This document shows positions 26,260 through 35,202 of a stretch of 64,000 nt of DNA, one piece after another (position 1 is the stretch's first letter; each line of letters begins with the position of its first letter). The notes under the pieces were generated by a model, which saw only the letters and a program-made list of their open reading frames with translations, was not told where the DNA came from and did not search any database. A program made the translations under genes and the position numbers. Origin of the DNA: Pseudomonas fluorescens (lineage in GTDB: Bacteria > Pseudomonadota > Gammaproteobacteria > Pseudomonadales > Pseudomonadaceae); contig NZ_CABVIX010000010.1 of NCBI RefSeq assembly GCF_902498185.1, forward strand, positions 1 to 64,000. Direction: 5' to 3'.

Positions 26260-26610
26260 CGGCAAACCTGGTCCTTGGCGGCTGAGGGCGCTGCAGAGTA
26301 TCACCAGTTTGTAACATAAGGTTGCAGATAAGGCCGCATCGAGACAGTCCGCCCACGGTCTCACGATTGCTGAAAGCAGGTGAGACAACCGGCCACGCGG
26401 CAAACAACCACACGTCCCGGTAGGGCTTTCGGGACTATGCTTTGGGCAGTTGTTGACCTGGATCAATACGACCGGGCCTTGCAACAGTGCCACCAGGCCG
26501 TTATGCCCGCGATCCAATAGAACAATTCCAACAGGTCGTACTCGTAACCAAGGGGGCAGCAGGCTCAATGCCTGACGCCTGGTGCCGGACCACCTGACTG
26601 AGGAAGCACC
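26260..26610. other. 351-bp divergent intergenic region, MFS gene / cioA
   Basis: This spacer must hold the promoters of the MFS gene (leftward) and cioA (rightward). It contains an inverted repeat GTCTCAC...GTGAGAC (26358-26364 and 26380-26386, 15-base spacer) and an Anr/FNR box at 26453-26466. I see no ORF of note. The cioA leader downstream of the box is about 145 bases long. Confidence 0.7.
26453..26466 (+). promoter_or_regulatory. Anr/FNR box upstream of cioA
   Basis: TTGACCTGGATCAA fits the TTGAT-N4-ATCAA consensus, with one mismatch in the left arm (TTGAC-CTGG-ATCAA). It lies 145 bp upstream of the cioA start. In pseudomonads Anr represses the cyanide-insensitive oxidase when oxygen is low, so this is the likely operator. 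Confidence 0.75.
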
Positions 26611-28047
26611 ATGTTCGGTTTAGAGGCTCTCGATCTCGCCCGAATCCAGTTCGCGTTCACCGTGTCGTTCCACATCCTGTTCCCGGCCATCACCATTGGC
26701 CTGGCGAGCTACCTTGCTGTTCTCGAAGGCCTCTGGCTCAAGACGGGCAACAGTGTCTACCGTGACCTCTACCATTTCTGGTCGAAGATCTTCGCCGTGA
26801 ACTTCGGCATGGGCGTGGTCTCGGGCCTGGTCATGGCCTACCAGTTCGGCACCAACTGGAGCCGCTTCTCCGACTTCGCCGGCGCCGTCACCGGGCCTTT
26901 GCTGACCTACGAGGTGCTCACCGCCTTCTTCCTCGAGGCGGGCTTCCTGGGCGTCATGCTGTTCGGCTGGAATCGCGTCGGGCGCGGCCTGCACTTCTTC
27001 TCCACGGCAATGGTGGCGCTCGGCACCCTGGTCTCGACCTTCTGGATCCTGGCGTCCAACAGCTGGATGCACACGCCGCAGGGCCACGAGATCATCGATG
27101 GCCGGGTGATTCCAATGGACTGGCTGGCGGTGATCTTCAACCCCTCCTTCCCCTATCGGCTGGCGCACATGGCGACTGCCGCGTTCGTTGCCACCGCGTT
27201 TTTCGTCGGCGCATCGGCCGCCTGGCACCTGCTGCGTGGGCGTGACAACCCTGCCATCCGCAAGATGCTGTCGATGGCCATGTGGATGGCCCTGATCGTC
27301 GCGCCCGTGCAAGCGGTGATCGGCGACTTCCACGGCCTGAACACCCTGGAGCACCAGCCTGCGAAAATCGCCGCGATCGAAGGGCACTGGGAGAACGAGC
27401 CAGGCAAGCCTACTCCGCTGATCCTCTTCGGTATCCCCGACATGCAGGCCGAAATCACGCGCTACAAGATTGAGATTCCGGCACTGGGCAGCCTGATCCT
27501 CACCCACAGCCTGGACAAGCAGGTGCCGGCGATGAAGGAATTCGCGCCGCAGGACCGTCCCAATTCGCTGATCATCTTCTGGTCGTTCCGCCTGATGGTC
27601 GGTCTGGGCATGCTGATGATCGCCGCAGGCCTGTGGAGCCTTTGGCTGCGCAAGCGCGGCACGCTGCACAGCTGCCGGCCGTTCCTGTACTTCGTGATGT
27701 GGATGGGACCCTCGGGGCTGATCGCGATCCTGGCGGGCTGGTTCACCACCGAGATCGGTCGTCAGCCGTGGGTGGTGTATGGCCTGATGCGCACGGCCGA
27801 TGGGGTGTCGAACCACAGCTATGCCCAGCTCAGTATCACCCTGGTGATGTTCGTGGTGGTCTACTTCGCCCTGTTCGGCACCGGCTTCGGCTACATGATG
27901 CGTCTGGTGCGCAAAGGCCCGCATACCGGTGAAGGCGACGAGCAGAACCCCGGCGGCCCGGGGCAGAAACGCACCCCGGCCCGGCCGCTGTCGGCGTCCT
28001 ACGAGTCCACGGTTGGCGACAACGTCAGCCACAGCAAGGAGAACTGA
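26611..28047 (+). CDS. cioA: Cyanide-insensitive bd-type quinol oxidase subunit I
   Basis: A 478-residue CydA-family subunit carrying the haem groups and the quinol site in the inner membrane. It starts MFGLEALDLARIQFAFTVSFHILFPA, with the first haem-ligand His region, and contains the conserved AGWFTTEIGRQPWVVYG near residue 375. The Q-loop region is of the short type typical of CIO. It oxidises ubiquinol, reduces oxygen to water, and resists cyanide. cioB starts 3 bases after the stop. The C-terminal tail (about residues 440-478) is hydrophilic. Confidence 0.95.
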   Translation: MFGLEALDLARIQFAFTVSFHILFPAITIGLASYLAVLEGLWLKTGNSVYRDLYHFWSKIFAVNFGMGVVSGLVMAYQFGTNWSRFSDFAGAVTGPLLTYEVLTAFFLEAGFLGVMLFGWNRVGRGLHFFSTAMVALGTLVSTFWILASNSWMHTPQGHEIIDGRVIPMDWLAVIFNPSFPYRLAHMATAAFVATAFFVGASAAWHLLRGRDNPAIRKMLSMAMWMALIVAPVQAVIGDFHGLNTLEHQPAKIAAIEGHWENEPGKPTPLILFGIPDMQAEITRYKIEIPALGSLILTHSLDKQVPAMKEFAPQDRPNSLIIFWSFRLMVGLGMLMIAAGLWSLWLRKRGTLHSCRPFLYFVMWMGPSGLIAILAGWFTTEIGRQPWVVYGLMRTADGVSNHSYAQLSITLVMFVVVYFALFGTGFGYMMRLVRKGPHTGEGDEQNPGGPGQKRTPARPLSASYESTVGDNVSHSKEN

Positions 28048-28050
28048 GCC

Positions 28051-29058
28051 ATGGGTATCGATCTTCCGCTGATCTGGGCCGTGGTGATCATCTTCGGCAT
28101 CATGATGTACGTGGTCATGGATGGATTTGACCTGGGCATCGGCATGCTCTTTCCTTTCGTGAAGGGCGACCGCGACCGCGATGTGATGATGAACACCGTG
28201 GCGCCCGTGTGGGACGGCAACGAGACCTGGCTGGTACTGGGCGGCGCTGGGCTGTTCGGCGCCTTCCCACTGGCTTACTCGGTGGTCCTGTCGGCGCTCT
28301 ACCTGCCGCTCATGCTGATGCTGGTAGGGCTGATCTTCCGTGGTGTAGCGTTCGAATTCCGCTTCAAGGCACGGGACGAAAAGCGTCACATCTGGGACAA
28401 GGCGTTCATTGGTGGTTCGCTGGTCGCGACCTTCTTCCAAGGCGTTGCGCTGGGTGCGTTCATCGAAGGCTTCAAAGTGGTCGACCGCAACTACGCCGGC
28501 GGTTCGCTGGACTGGCTGACGCCGTTCAGCCTGTTCTGCGGGCTGGGGTTGATCGTCGCCTATACCTTGCTCGGTTGCACCTGGCTGATCATGAAGACCG
28601 AGGGCGACCTGCAGCGGCGCATGCATCACTTGGCACGCCCGCTGGCGTTGGTACTGCTGGTCTTCATCGGCATCGTCAGCCTGTGGACGCCGCTGGCCTA
28701 CCCCAACATTGCCGAGCGTTGGTTCAGCATGCCCAACCTGATCTGGTTCATGCCGGTACCGCTGCTGGTGATGGTGACCTTCTATGGCCTGTTGCGGGCC
28801 GTGGCAAGTGAGGCCAACTACCGGCCGTTCCTGCTGACGCTGGTGCTGATCTTCCTGGGGTACAGCGGCCTGGGAATCAGCTTGTGGCCGAACATCATCC
28901 CACCGTCGATATCCATCTGGGATGCAGCCGCGCCGCCACAGAGCCAGGGCTTCATGTTGGTGGGCACGCTGTTCATCATCCCGTTGATCCTCGTGTACAC
29001 CTTCTGGAGCTACTACGTGTTCCGCGGCAAGGTGACCCACGACGACGGCTACCACTAG
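28051..29058 (+). CDS. cioB: Cyanide-insensitive bd-type quinol oxidase subunit II
   Basis: A 335-residue CydB-family membrane subunit. The N-terminal MGIDLPLIWAVVIIFGIMMYVVMDGFDLGIGMLFPF is diagnostic. The segment VWDGNETWLVLGGAGLFGAFPLAYS near residue 55 is highly conserved. It pairs with CioA and has about eight predicted membrane helices. The ribosome site AAGGAG precedes the ATG at 28051. A small DUF2474 gene follows after 12 bases. Confidence 0.95.
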   Translation: MGIDLPLIWAVVIIFGIMMYVVMDGFDLGIGMLFPFVKGDRDRDVMMNTVAPVWDGNETWLVLGGAGLFGAFPLAYSVVLSALYLPLMLMLVGLIFRGVAFEFRFKARDEKRHIWDKAFIGGSLVATFFQGVALGAFIEGFKVVDRNYAGGSLDWLTPFSLFCGLGLIVAYTLLGCTWLIMKTEGDLQRRMHHLARPLALVLLVFIGIVSLWTPLAYPNIAERWFSMPNLIWFMPVPLLVMVTFYGLLRAVASEANYRPFLLTLVLIFLGYSGLGISLWPNIIPPSISIWDAAAPPQSQGFMLVGTLFIIPLILVYTFWSYYVFRGKVTHDDGYH

Positions 29059-29070
29059 GAGGGGCAGGGC

Positions 29071-29226
29071 ATGACGGGGAAGGACGGTATCGAGCAGGAG
29101 AAGAAACCGCTCTGGCAGCGCTTGGGGTGGCTGGTACTGATCTGGTGCGCCAGCGTCGCCACCTTGGGCGTGCTGGCGTGGTTGATGCGGATGTTCATGG
29201 CTGCGGCGGGCCTGACGACCCACTGA
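29071..29226 (+). CDS. DUF2474-type small membrane protein, likely third subunit of the Cio oxidase
   Basis: A 51-residue protein (MTGKDGIEQEKKPLWQ...), found by reading directly downstream of cioB. A charged N-terminus of about 13 residues is followed by one membrane helix (about residues 18-44, GWLVLIWCASVATLGVLAWL). The ribosome site AGGAGGGG overlaps the cioB stop. Size, topology and position match the DUF2474 family found after cioAB, which is analogous to CydX in cytochrome bd. A role in oxidase assembly or stability is inference. Confidence 0.82.
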   Translation: MTGKDGIEQEKKPLWQRLGWLVLIWCASVATLGVLAWLMRMFMAAAGLTTH

Positions 29227-29238
29227 GACGGAGGATAA

Positions 29239-30363
29239 TTACTTGCGTGCCTTGAGCACCACGAACTTCGGCGTCGCCGCCACCTGTTCCACCCCGCGGA
29301 ACAGCCGCGCCAGCTTGCTGTGATACCCCAGGTGGCGATTGCCGACGATATACAGCGCGCCGCCTACCACCAGCGCTTCCCGCGCCTGCTGGAACATGCG
29401 CCAGGCAAGCAGGTCGCCGACCACTTGCTGCTGGTGAAACGGCGGGTTGCACAGCACGACGTCGAGCGACTGCCTCTCCTGGCTTGCCAGTCCATCGGCG
29501 GCTTCGATGATGGCTGGGCGATCGCCTAGCGCAGCCCGCCAGTTCTCCCGGGCCGATTGCACTGCCATATAGGATTCATCCAGCAAGGTGAAATGCGCCT
29601 CGGGGTTGGCCAAGGCACAGGCGATTCCCAGCACGCCGTTGCCGCAGCCAAGGTCGGCTATCCGCGCCTGATCCAGGTTGCGCGGCAGGTGCGCAAGGAA
29701 GGCGCGGGTGCCGATGTCCAGTCCTTCACGGCAGAACACGTTGGCATGGTTGAGCAGCTCGAGCGGGGGAGTGTCGAGTCGGTAGCGGGTAGGGTAAGGC
29801 GAGCGCGCGAGCGGGCGCTCATCCAGCGTAGCGGTGAGCAGACGTGCCTTCTTCTGTGCCAGGGAGGCCTGCACAGGGCCGACATACTTTTCGAGCAGAT
29901 CACCTGCCGCGCGTGGCAAATGCTTGATCATCGCCCCGGCGACCACCTGGGCTCCCGGCGCCAGGTGTCCTTGCAGGCGGATCAGTTGTTCTTCAAGCAG
30001 GGCCAGCGTCTTGGGAACACGCACCAGGACCCGGTCGAAATGACCTTCCCATTGTTCGCTCGCAGGCACGAACGTCACGCTGTCGTAGGCGCGGCCGTTG
30101 GCCACCAGGTTTTTCTCCAGGGCCATGCGTGCGAGGTGCGAGTCGCCGCTGCTGACCACTTCGAGTTTGCCGGACAGGCTGATGGCCAGGGCACCAAAGC
30201 TGTCGTTCAGCACCAACACGCGGCAGTCATCTGCCACAGCCTGTTCAGCGAGGTCATCAAGCAGATACTGGTCGGCTGCGTCGAAGGCCTGCAGAGGATC
30301 GTTGGCCTGCTCCGGCTGGCGGATCAGGTCGAGTTCGGCGAAGGGGCTGGAAAACAAGGGCAT
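29239..30363 (-). CDS. rlmG: 23S rRNA (guanine-1835 N2)-methyltransferase
   Basis: A 374-residue tandem methyltransferase-like protein, the size of RlmG. The N-terminal half is a degenerate methyltransferase domain. The C-terminal half has the SAM loop ADLGCGNGVLGIACALANP near residue 235 and the N2-guanine catalytic motif CNPPFHQQ near residue 305. The start MPLFSSPFAELDLIRQ at 30363 is chosen over an open upstream extension. It is divergent from fpr and converges with the DUF2474 gene, with a 12-base gap. Confidence 0.94.
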   Translation of the reverse strand: MPLFSSPFAELDLIRQPEQANDPLQAFDAADQYLLDDLAEQAVADDCRVLVLNDSFGALAISLSGKLEVVSSGDSHLARMALEKNLVANGRAYDSVTFVPASEQWEGHFDRVLVRVPKTLALLEEQLIRLQGHLAPGAQVVAGAMIKHLPRAAGDLLEKYVGPVQASLAQKKARLLTATLDERPLARSPYPTRYRLDTPPLELLNHANVFCREGLDIGTRAFLAHLPRNLDQARIADLGCGNGVLGIACALANPEAHFTLLDESYMAVQSARENWRAALGDRPAIIEAADGLASQERQSLDVVLCNPPFHQQQVVGDLLAWRMFQQAREALVVGGALYIVGNRHLGYHSKLARLFRGVEQVAATPKFVVLKARK

Positions 30364-30591
30364 GGAATCGGCTCGGGTACAGAGGGCCCACCACAGGAAA
30401 CGGCAGGCTGAAAGCGGCAATTCTACAGTGCTTTGCCCCCGGCGTGAGCCTGGACTGAGCTCAGACAGGCCGCAGAGGGTGCTGGTTTGCAGCCTCTGTA
30501 CCGCAGGCTTCGGGATAGCCCTACCAACCAGCGGTGTTCATCGCCAAGGCTTTGCGCGACACTTGCAACCATCTGATCGATGGAGCACCCC

Positions 30592-31368
30592 ATGACCGCC
30601 AGCGCCGAGAAATTCACCCGCCAGACCTTGCTCGACGTGCAGCCGTTGACGCCCAACCTGTTCAGCCTGCGGACCACCCGCGATCCGGGCTTTCGGTTCA
30701 GCGCAGGACAGTTCGCCCGCCTGGGGGTGACCAAGCCTGACGGCAGTGTGGTATGGCGGGCATACTCCATGGTGTCCGCGCCGCACGACGAGCACCTGGA
30801 TTTTTTCTCGATCGTGGTACCGGGAGGTGAATTCACCAGCGAACTGAGCCGGTTGGGGGAGGGCGACCAGCTGTTGATCGACCGTCAGGCCTTCGGCTAC
30901 CTGACCCTGGACCGCTTCACGGGCGGCCGTGATCTCTGGCTGCTGGCCACGGGTACCGGCATCGCGCCGTTCGTGTCAATCCTGCAGGGCTTCGAGGCCT
31001 GGGAGCGTTTCGACAGCATCAAGCTGGTGTATTCGGTGCGCGAGGCCAGGGAGCTGGCTTACCTCGACCTGATCAACGGCCTTGAACAGCGCGACTACCT
31101 GGCCGAGCATGCGGGCAAGCTGCAGTTCATCCCGGTGGTCACCCGGGAAGCCTATCCAGGGGCCCTGAACGAGCGCATCACCACCCTGATCGAAAATGGC
31201 GGGCTGGAAGAGGCGGCTGGCCTTGCGCTGACGCCTGAGCATTCGCGGATCATGCTGTGCGGCAACCCCGAGATGATCGACGAGACCCGCAAGGTGCTCA
31301 AGGCGCGAGACCTGCAGTTGAGCCTTAGCCGGCGACCTGGGCAGGTCGCGGTCGAGAACTACTGGTAA
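30592..31368 (+). CDS. fpr: Ferredoxin/flavodoxin--NADP+ reductase
   Basis: A 258-residue bacterial FNR of subclass I. The FAD motif RAYSMVS is at about residues 54-60, the NADP(H) motif GTGIAPFVSIL near 122, and the C-terminus ends ENYW. It moves electrons between NADPH and ferredoxin or flavodoxin, supporting redox-stress defence and Fe-S repair. The ATG at 30592 follows GGAG; an ATG four codons earlier has no ribosome site. Pseudomonads usually carry two fpr paralogues, and I cannot say with confidence which one this is. Confidence 0.93.
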   Translation: MTASAEKFTRQTLLDVQPLTPNLFSLRTTRDPGFRFSAGQFARLGVTKPDGSVVWRAYSMVSAPHDEHLDFFSIVVPGGEFTSELSRLGEGDQLLIDRQAFGYLTLDRFTGGRDLWLLATGTGIAPFVSILQGFEAWERFDSIKLVYSVREARELAYLDLINGLEQRDYLAEHAGKLQFIPVVTREAYPGALNERITTLIENGGLEEAAGLALTPEHSRIMLCGNPEMIDETRKVLKARDLQLSLSRRPGQVAVENYW

Positions 31369-31376
31369 CCGTTACA

Positions 31377-31395
31377 CGGCGCCGCGAAAGCGCCG
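31377..31395. terminator. Small convergent hairpin between fpr and mscL
   Basis: CGGCGC at 31377-31382 pairs with GCGCCG at 31390-31395 around a 7-base loop in the 42-bp gap between convergent stops. There is no T tract, so the terminator call is tentative. Confidence 0.4.
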
Positions 31396-31410
31396 CGTCG
31401 GCCTGCGCCA

Positions 31411-31836
31411 TCAAGGCAGGCGGTTCTGGTCCTGACGCTGGACCTTGAGCAGGTCGCGGATCTCGGTCAGCAGGGTTTCCTGAGGTGTAGGGGCTGGCGG
31501 TACGCTGGGTGCCGCAGCCTCTTCGCGCTTGAGACGGTTGATGACCTTGACGCCCATGAAGATGGCGAAGGCAATGATGATGAAGTCGATTACTGTCTGG
31601 ATGAACTTGCCGTAGGCCAGCACCACCGCTGGGATATCGCCGTTGGCTGCCTTGAGCGTGATGGCCAGGTCGCTGAAGTCCACACCACCGATCAAAAGGC
31701 CCAGTGGTGGCATGACCACGTCGCCCACGAAGGACGAGACGATCTTGCCGAACGCGGCGCCGATAATGATACCGACCGCCATGTCCACGACGTTTCCTTT
31801 GACTGCGAAGGCCTTGAACTCTTTCAACATGCCCAT
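31411..31836 (-). CDS. mscL: Large-conductance mechanosensitive channel
   Basis: A 141-residue homopentameric channel protein. The N-terminal amphipathic helix MGMLKEFKAFAVKGNVVDMAVGIIIGAAFGKIVSSFVGDVVMPP forms S1 and TM1, with the glycine-rich pore helix. TM2 is at about residues 73-96, followed by a charged cytoplasmic helix. It opens under membrane tension to release solutes on osmotic downshock. It is divergent from radA across 176 bp. Confidence 0.97.
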   Translation of the reverse strand: MGMLKEFKAFAVKGNVVDMAVGIIIGAAFGKIVSSFVGDVVMPPLGLLIGGVDFSDLAITLKAANGDIPAVVLAYGKFIQTVIDFIIIAFAIFMGVKVINRLKREEAAAPSVPPAPTPQETLLTEIRDLLKVQRQDQNRLP

Positions 31837-32012
31837 GGGTTTATTCCTTGTTACAAATGGTGAAGGTTAACGCAGTGTAATTCAGCATCGTGCTTGACGC
31901 TGCGCACTGGTGTTAGTGACTGCCCGTGCACCAAATAGTTTTGTCGCCTCGCTTCAGGCTCGGTAAAACGCTGGGTCGGTTATCATGGCGGTTTTTTCCA
32001 GGAGACTGCCCC

Positions 32013-33380
32013 ATGGCCAAGGCCAAGCGCTTGTACGGCTGCACCGAGTGCGGCGCGACCTTTCCGAAATGGGCGGGGCAGTGCAGCGAATGTGGTGCCT
32101 GGAACACCCTGGTCGAGACCATGCTCGAAAGCGGCGCCGCTGCGGCGCCCAGCGGGCGGGCCGGATGGACTGGGCAGCAGGCGCAGATCAAGACCCTGGC
32201 GCAGGTCAGCGTCGAGGAGATTCCGCGTTTCAGTACCAGCAGCTCCGAACTCGACCGGGTACTGGGCGGTGGCCTGGTCGATGGCTCGGTGGTGCTGATC
32301 GGTGGCGACCCGGGCATCGGCAAGTCGACCATCCTCTTGCAGACCTTGTGCAACGTCGCCGAGCGCATGCCGGCGTTGTACGTCACCGGCGAAGAGTCCC
32401 AGCAGCAGGTGGCCATGCGCTCGCGGCGCCTGGGCTTGCCGCAGGACCAGCTGCGCGTGATGACCGAGACCTGCATCGAGACCATCATCGCCACGGCACG
32501 CCTCGAAAAACCGAAAGTCATGGTCATCGACTCGATCCAGACCATCTTCACCGAGCAGTTGCAATCGGCACCCGGCGGCGTTGCCCAGGTTCGCGAGAGC
32601 GCGGCCCTGCTGGTGCGCTATGCCAAGCAGAGCGGCACGGCGATTTTCCTGGTAGGGCACGTCACCAAGGAAGGCGCGCTGGCCGGCCCCCGCGTGCTGG
32701 AGCACATGGTCGACACGGTGCTGTATTTCGAGGGTGAGTCCGACGGGCGCCTGCGCCTTTTGCGGGCGGTGAAAAACCGTTTTGGCGCGGTCAACGAGCT
32801 GGGCGTGTTCGGCATGACCGACAAGGGCCTCAAAGAGGTGTCCAACCCCTCGGCGATCTTCCTCAACCGCGCTCAGGAGGAAGTACCTGGCAGCGTGGTC
32901 ATGGCTACCTGGGAAGGCACCCGGCCGATGCTCGTAGAAGTGCAGGCGCTGGTCGATGACAGCCACCTGGGCAATCCGCGGCGCGTCACCGTGGGCCTGG
33001 ACCAGAACCGTCTGGCGATGCTGCTGGCGGTACTGCACCGTCATGGCGGCATCCCGACTCATGATCAGGATGTGTTTCTCAACGTGGTGGGTGGGGTCAA
33101 GGTGCTGGAGACCGCCTCGGACCTGGCACTGCTGGCGGCCGTGATGTCGAGCCTGCGCAACCGCCCATTGGCCCATGGCCTGCTGGTGTTCGGCGAGATC
33201 GGTCTTTCAGGTGAGGTACGACCGGTGCCCAGCGGTCAGGAGCGCCTCAAGGAAGCCGCCAAGCACGGCTTCAAGCGCGCCATCGTGCCCAAAGGCAACG
33301 CGCCGAAGGAGTCTCCGGCGGGGTTGCAGGTGATTGCCGTGACGCGGCTGGAGCAGGCGCTGGATGCGCTGTTCGAGTAG
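32013..33380 (+). CDS. radA: DNA repair protein RadA (Sms)
   Basis: A 455-residue RecA-like ATPase of standard length. The N-terminal zinc finger has Cys10, Cys13, Cys24 and Cys27. Walker A (GGDPGIGKST) is at about 97-106, the RadA-specific KNRFG motif at 254-258, and a C-terminal LonB-like domain follows. RadA processes recombination intermediates as a branch-migration helicase. The ATG follows CCAGGAGA; the frame extends upstream without a ribosome site. It converges with the NCS2 permease gene. Confidence 0.97.
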   Translation: MAKAKRLYGCTECGATFPKWAGQCSECGAWNTLVETMLESGAAAAPSGRAGWTGQQAQIKTLAQVSVEEIPRFSTSSSELDRVLGGGLVDGSVVLIGGDPGIGKSTILLQTLCNVAERMPALYVTGEESQQQVAMRSRRLGLPQDQLRVMTETCIETIIATARLEKPKVMVIDSIQTIFTEQLQSAPGGVAQVRESAALLVRYAKQSGTAIFLVGHVTKEGALAGPRVLEHMVDTVLYFEGESDGRLRLLRAVKNRFGAVNELGVFGMTDKGLKEVSNPSAIFLNRAQEEVPGSVVMATWEGTRPMLVEVQALVDDSHLGNPRRVTVGLDQNRLAMLLAVLHRHGGIPTHDQDVFLNVVGGVKVLETASDLALLAAVMSSLRNRPLAHGLLVFGEIGLSGEVRPVPSGQERLKEAAKHGFKRAIVPKGNAPKESPAGLQVIAVTRLEQALDALFE

Positions 33381-33424
33381 GCGCGGCGGTTCGGTATCCC
33401 GATTGCCCCGCTCCTGCGCTGGCC

Positions 33425-34942
33425 TCAGTGCTCTGCGGCAGCTGTCTGTCGTTTGAGCGGTGCGTTTTCATCGGCTTCGTCCAGCACGGGGATTTCCTTG
33501 CCCTCGGCATCGAACAGCTTGCCATCCTTGAAGTAATCCCCATCACGCAGTACCGAGAGGTCCGAGTAGTGGATGGTGCGCTCGTAACCCGCTGCGAACA
33601 CTGACTGCTGGTCCGAGTTGCCGGTCTTGAAGTGGTTGAACGCCAGGTTCAGCACGATCGCCATGATCGCCGCCGAGCTGATGCCGGAGTGGAAAATGGT
33701 CTCGAACCAGTTCGGGAAGTGATGGTAGAAGTTCGGTGCGGCGATCGGGATCATGCCGAAGCCCAGCGAGGCGGCGACGATGATCAGGTTCATGTTGTTC
33801 TTGTACTCGACCTTCGACAGTGTACGGATGCCACTGGCGGCCACGGTGCCGAACAGCACGATACCCGCGCCACCCAGTACCGAAGGCGGTACCGCGGCAA
33901 TCACCCGGCCCATGACCGGCAGCAGGCCGAGCACTACAAGGATGACCCCGCCCGTAGCGACCACATAGCGGCTCTTGACGCCGGTAACCGCGACGAGCCC
34001 GACGTTCTGCGCGAAGGCGCTCTGAGTGAATGAGCCGAAGATCGGCGCCAGGACGCTCGACGCCATGTCCGCGCGCAGGCCGTTGCCCAGGCGCTTGGAG
34101 TCCACCTTGGTCTCGATGATCTCACCTACGGCAAGAATGTCCGCCGAGGTCTCTACCAGGGTCACCATGATAACGATGCACATCGAGAGGATGGCGGCGA
34201 TATGGAAGGTGGGCATGCCGAAATGGAAGGGTGAGGGGAATGCCATCATCGGTCCTTCGCCGACCTTGCTGAAGTCGGTCATGCCCAGGCTCCAGGCGAT
34301 CAGCGTGCCGATGATCATCGCCAGCAGGATCGACAGGCGCGAGATGGACGCGCTGCCCAGCTTGCTCAGCAGCAATACGGTGCCGAATGTCGCGGCCGCC
34401 AGGCCGATGTTGGCCATGCTGCCGAAGTCCGGGGCCTGGCTATTGCCGCCCATCACCCAGCGTGCGGCCACGGGCATCAGGGTCAGGCCGATGGTGGTGA
34501 TGACGATGCCGGTCACCAGCGGTGGGAAGAACTTGGTGATCCGCGAAAACACCGGCGTGATCAGGAATCCGATCAACGAGGCTGCCATGACCGCACCCAG
34601 CACGCCTTGCAGGCCACCGCCGCTCTCGCTGCTGAGGATCGCTCCCATGGTCGCTACCCCGGCAAACGACACGCCTTGCACGAGCGGCAACTGGCAGCCG
34701 AAAAACGGCAGGCCAAGGGTTTGCAGCAGTGTTGCCAGCCCTCCCGCGAACAGCGATGCGGCGATCAGCAGGCCGATATCGGCGGGGCCCAGGCCGGCGG
34801 CCTGGCCGAGAATCAGAGGCACCGCGACGATGCCCCCGTACATGGTCAGAACATGCTGCAGGCCGTAGGCCAGGTTGGCGCCAATACCCAGGTTCTCGTC
34901 TTCTGGACGCTGGGGTGATGACGTACTCGGGGAGGTAGTCAT
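33425..34942 (-). CDS. NCS2-family nucleobase permease (xanthine/uric acid type)
   Basis: A 505-residue nucleobase:cation symporter-2 of the NAT branch. The NAT signature QNVGLVAVTG appears near residue 300, preceded by the TM8 segment MVTLVETSADILAVGEI. A hydrophilic tail of about 60 residues follows the last helix. Relatives such as UapA, XanQ and UacT carry xanthine or urate. The upstream region is AT-rich, with two GntR/FCD-type half-palindromes and an AAnAAYAA motif, suggesting substrate induction and catabolite repression. Precise specificity is not deducible. Confidence 0.92.
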   Translation of the reverse strand: MTTSPSTSSPQRPEDENLGIGANLAYGLQHVLTMYGGIVAVPLILGQAAGLGPADIGLLIAASLFAGGLATLLQTLGLPFFGCQLPLVQGVSFAGVATMGAILSSESGGGLQGVLGAVMAASLIGFLITPVFSRITKFFPPLVTGIVITTIGLTLMPVAARWVMGGNSQAPDFGSMANIGLAAATFGTVLLLSKLGSASISRLSILLAMIIGTLIAWSLGMTDFSKVGEGPMMAFPSPFHFGMPTFHIAAILSMCIVIMVTLVETSADILAVGEIIETKVDSKRLGNGLRADMASSVLAPIFGSFTQSAFAQNVGLVAVTGVKSRYVVATGGVILVVLGLLPVMGRVIAAVPPSVLGGAGIVLFGTVAASGIRTLSKVEYKNNMNLIIVAASLGFGMIPIAAPNFYHHFPNWFETIFHSGISSAAIMAIVLNLAFNHFKTGNSDQQSVFAAGYERTIHYSDLSVLRDGDYFKDGKLFDAEGKEIPVLDEADENAPLKRQTAAAEH

Positions 34943-34958
34943 TGAGCAGGCTCTCTGT

Positions 34959-34966
34959 TTATTGTT
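34959..34966 (-). promoter_or_regulatory. Crc/Hfq-type AAnAAYAA motif in the NCS2 permease leader
   Basis: On the minus strand the sequence reads AACAATAA, an exact AAnAAYAA match, 16 bases 5' of the start codon. This position would let Hfq/Crc block translation initiation. Confidence 0.55.
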
Positions 34967-34975
34967 GTGGCACTA

Positions 34976-35020
34976 CTGTAGACAACTAATGCCATGAATT
35001 GCCATAACAATTGTATACAA
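34976..35020. promoter_or_regulatory. Paired GntR/FCD-type operators upstream of the NCS2 permease
   Basis: The perfect palindrome TTGTATACAA lies at 35011-35020, and a near copy CTGTAGACAA at 34976-34985. Both fit the tnGTnnACna pattern of FadR-subfamily (FCD) GntR regulators. The centres are 35 bp apart, in the likely promoter of the permease gene. No GntR gene is in the window, so the regulator lies elsewhere. Confidence 0.55.
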
Positions 35021-35202
35021 TATTTTGATTTGAGCACGAGCACGCGCACCCTCAGGTTGCCCGAGAGCTCTATGCAGATAGCGTTCCAACTGCCAGGAGG
35101 CTGGCTTAGAGGGGTGTGTACAAACTGCTACCCACCAGCCGCGAAGCTGTCTGGGTAGACAGGAAAAATCTCAGGGAGAGTCTGTTAGCAGGCTAAGAGA
35201 TT

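Noticed and set aside
26620..29223. 867-codon open frame antisense to cioAB
   Set aside because: Composition is His/Gln/Arg-rich, typical of antisense shadows, and it spans two real genes and their junction.
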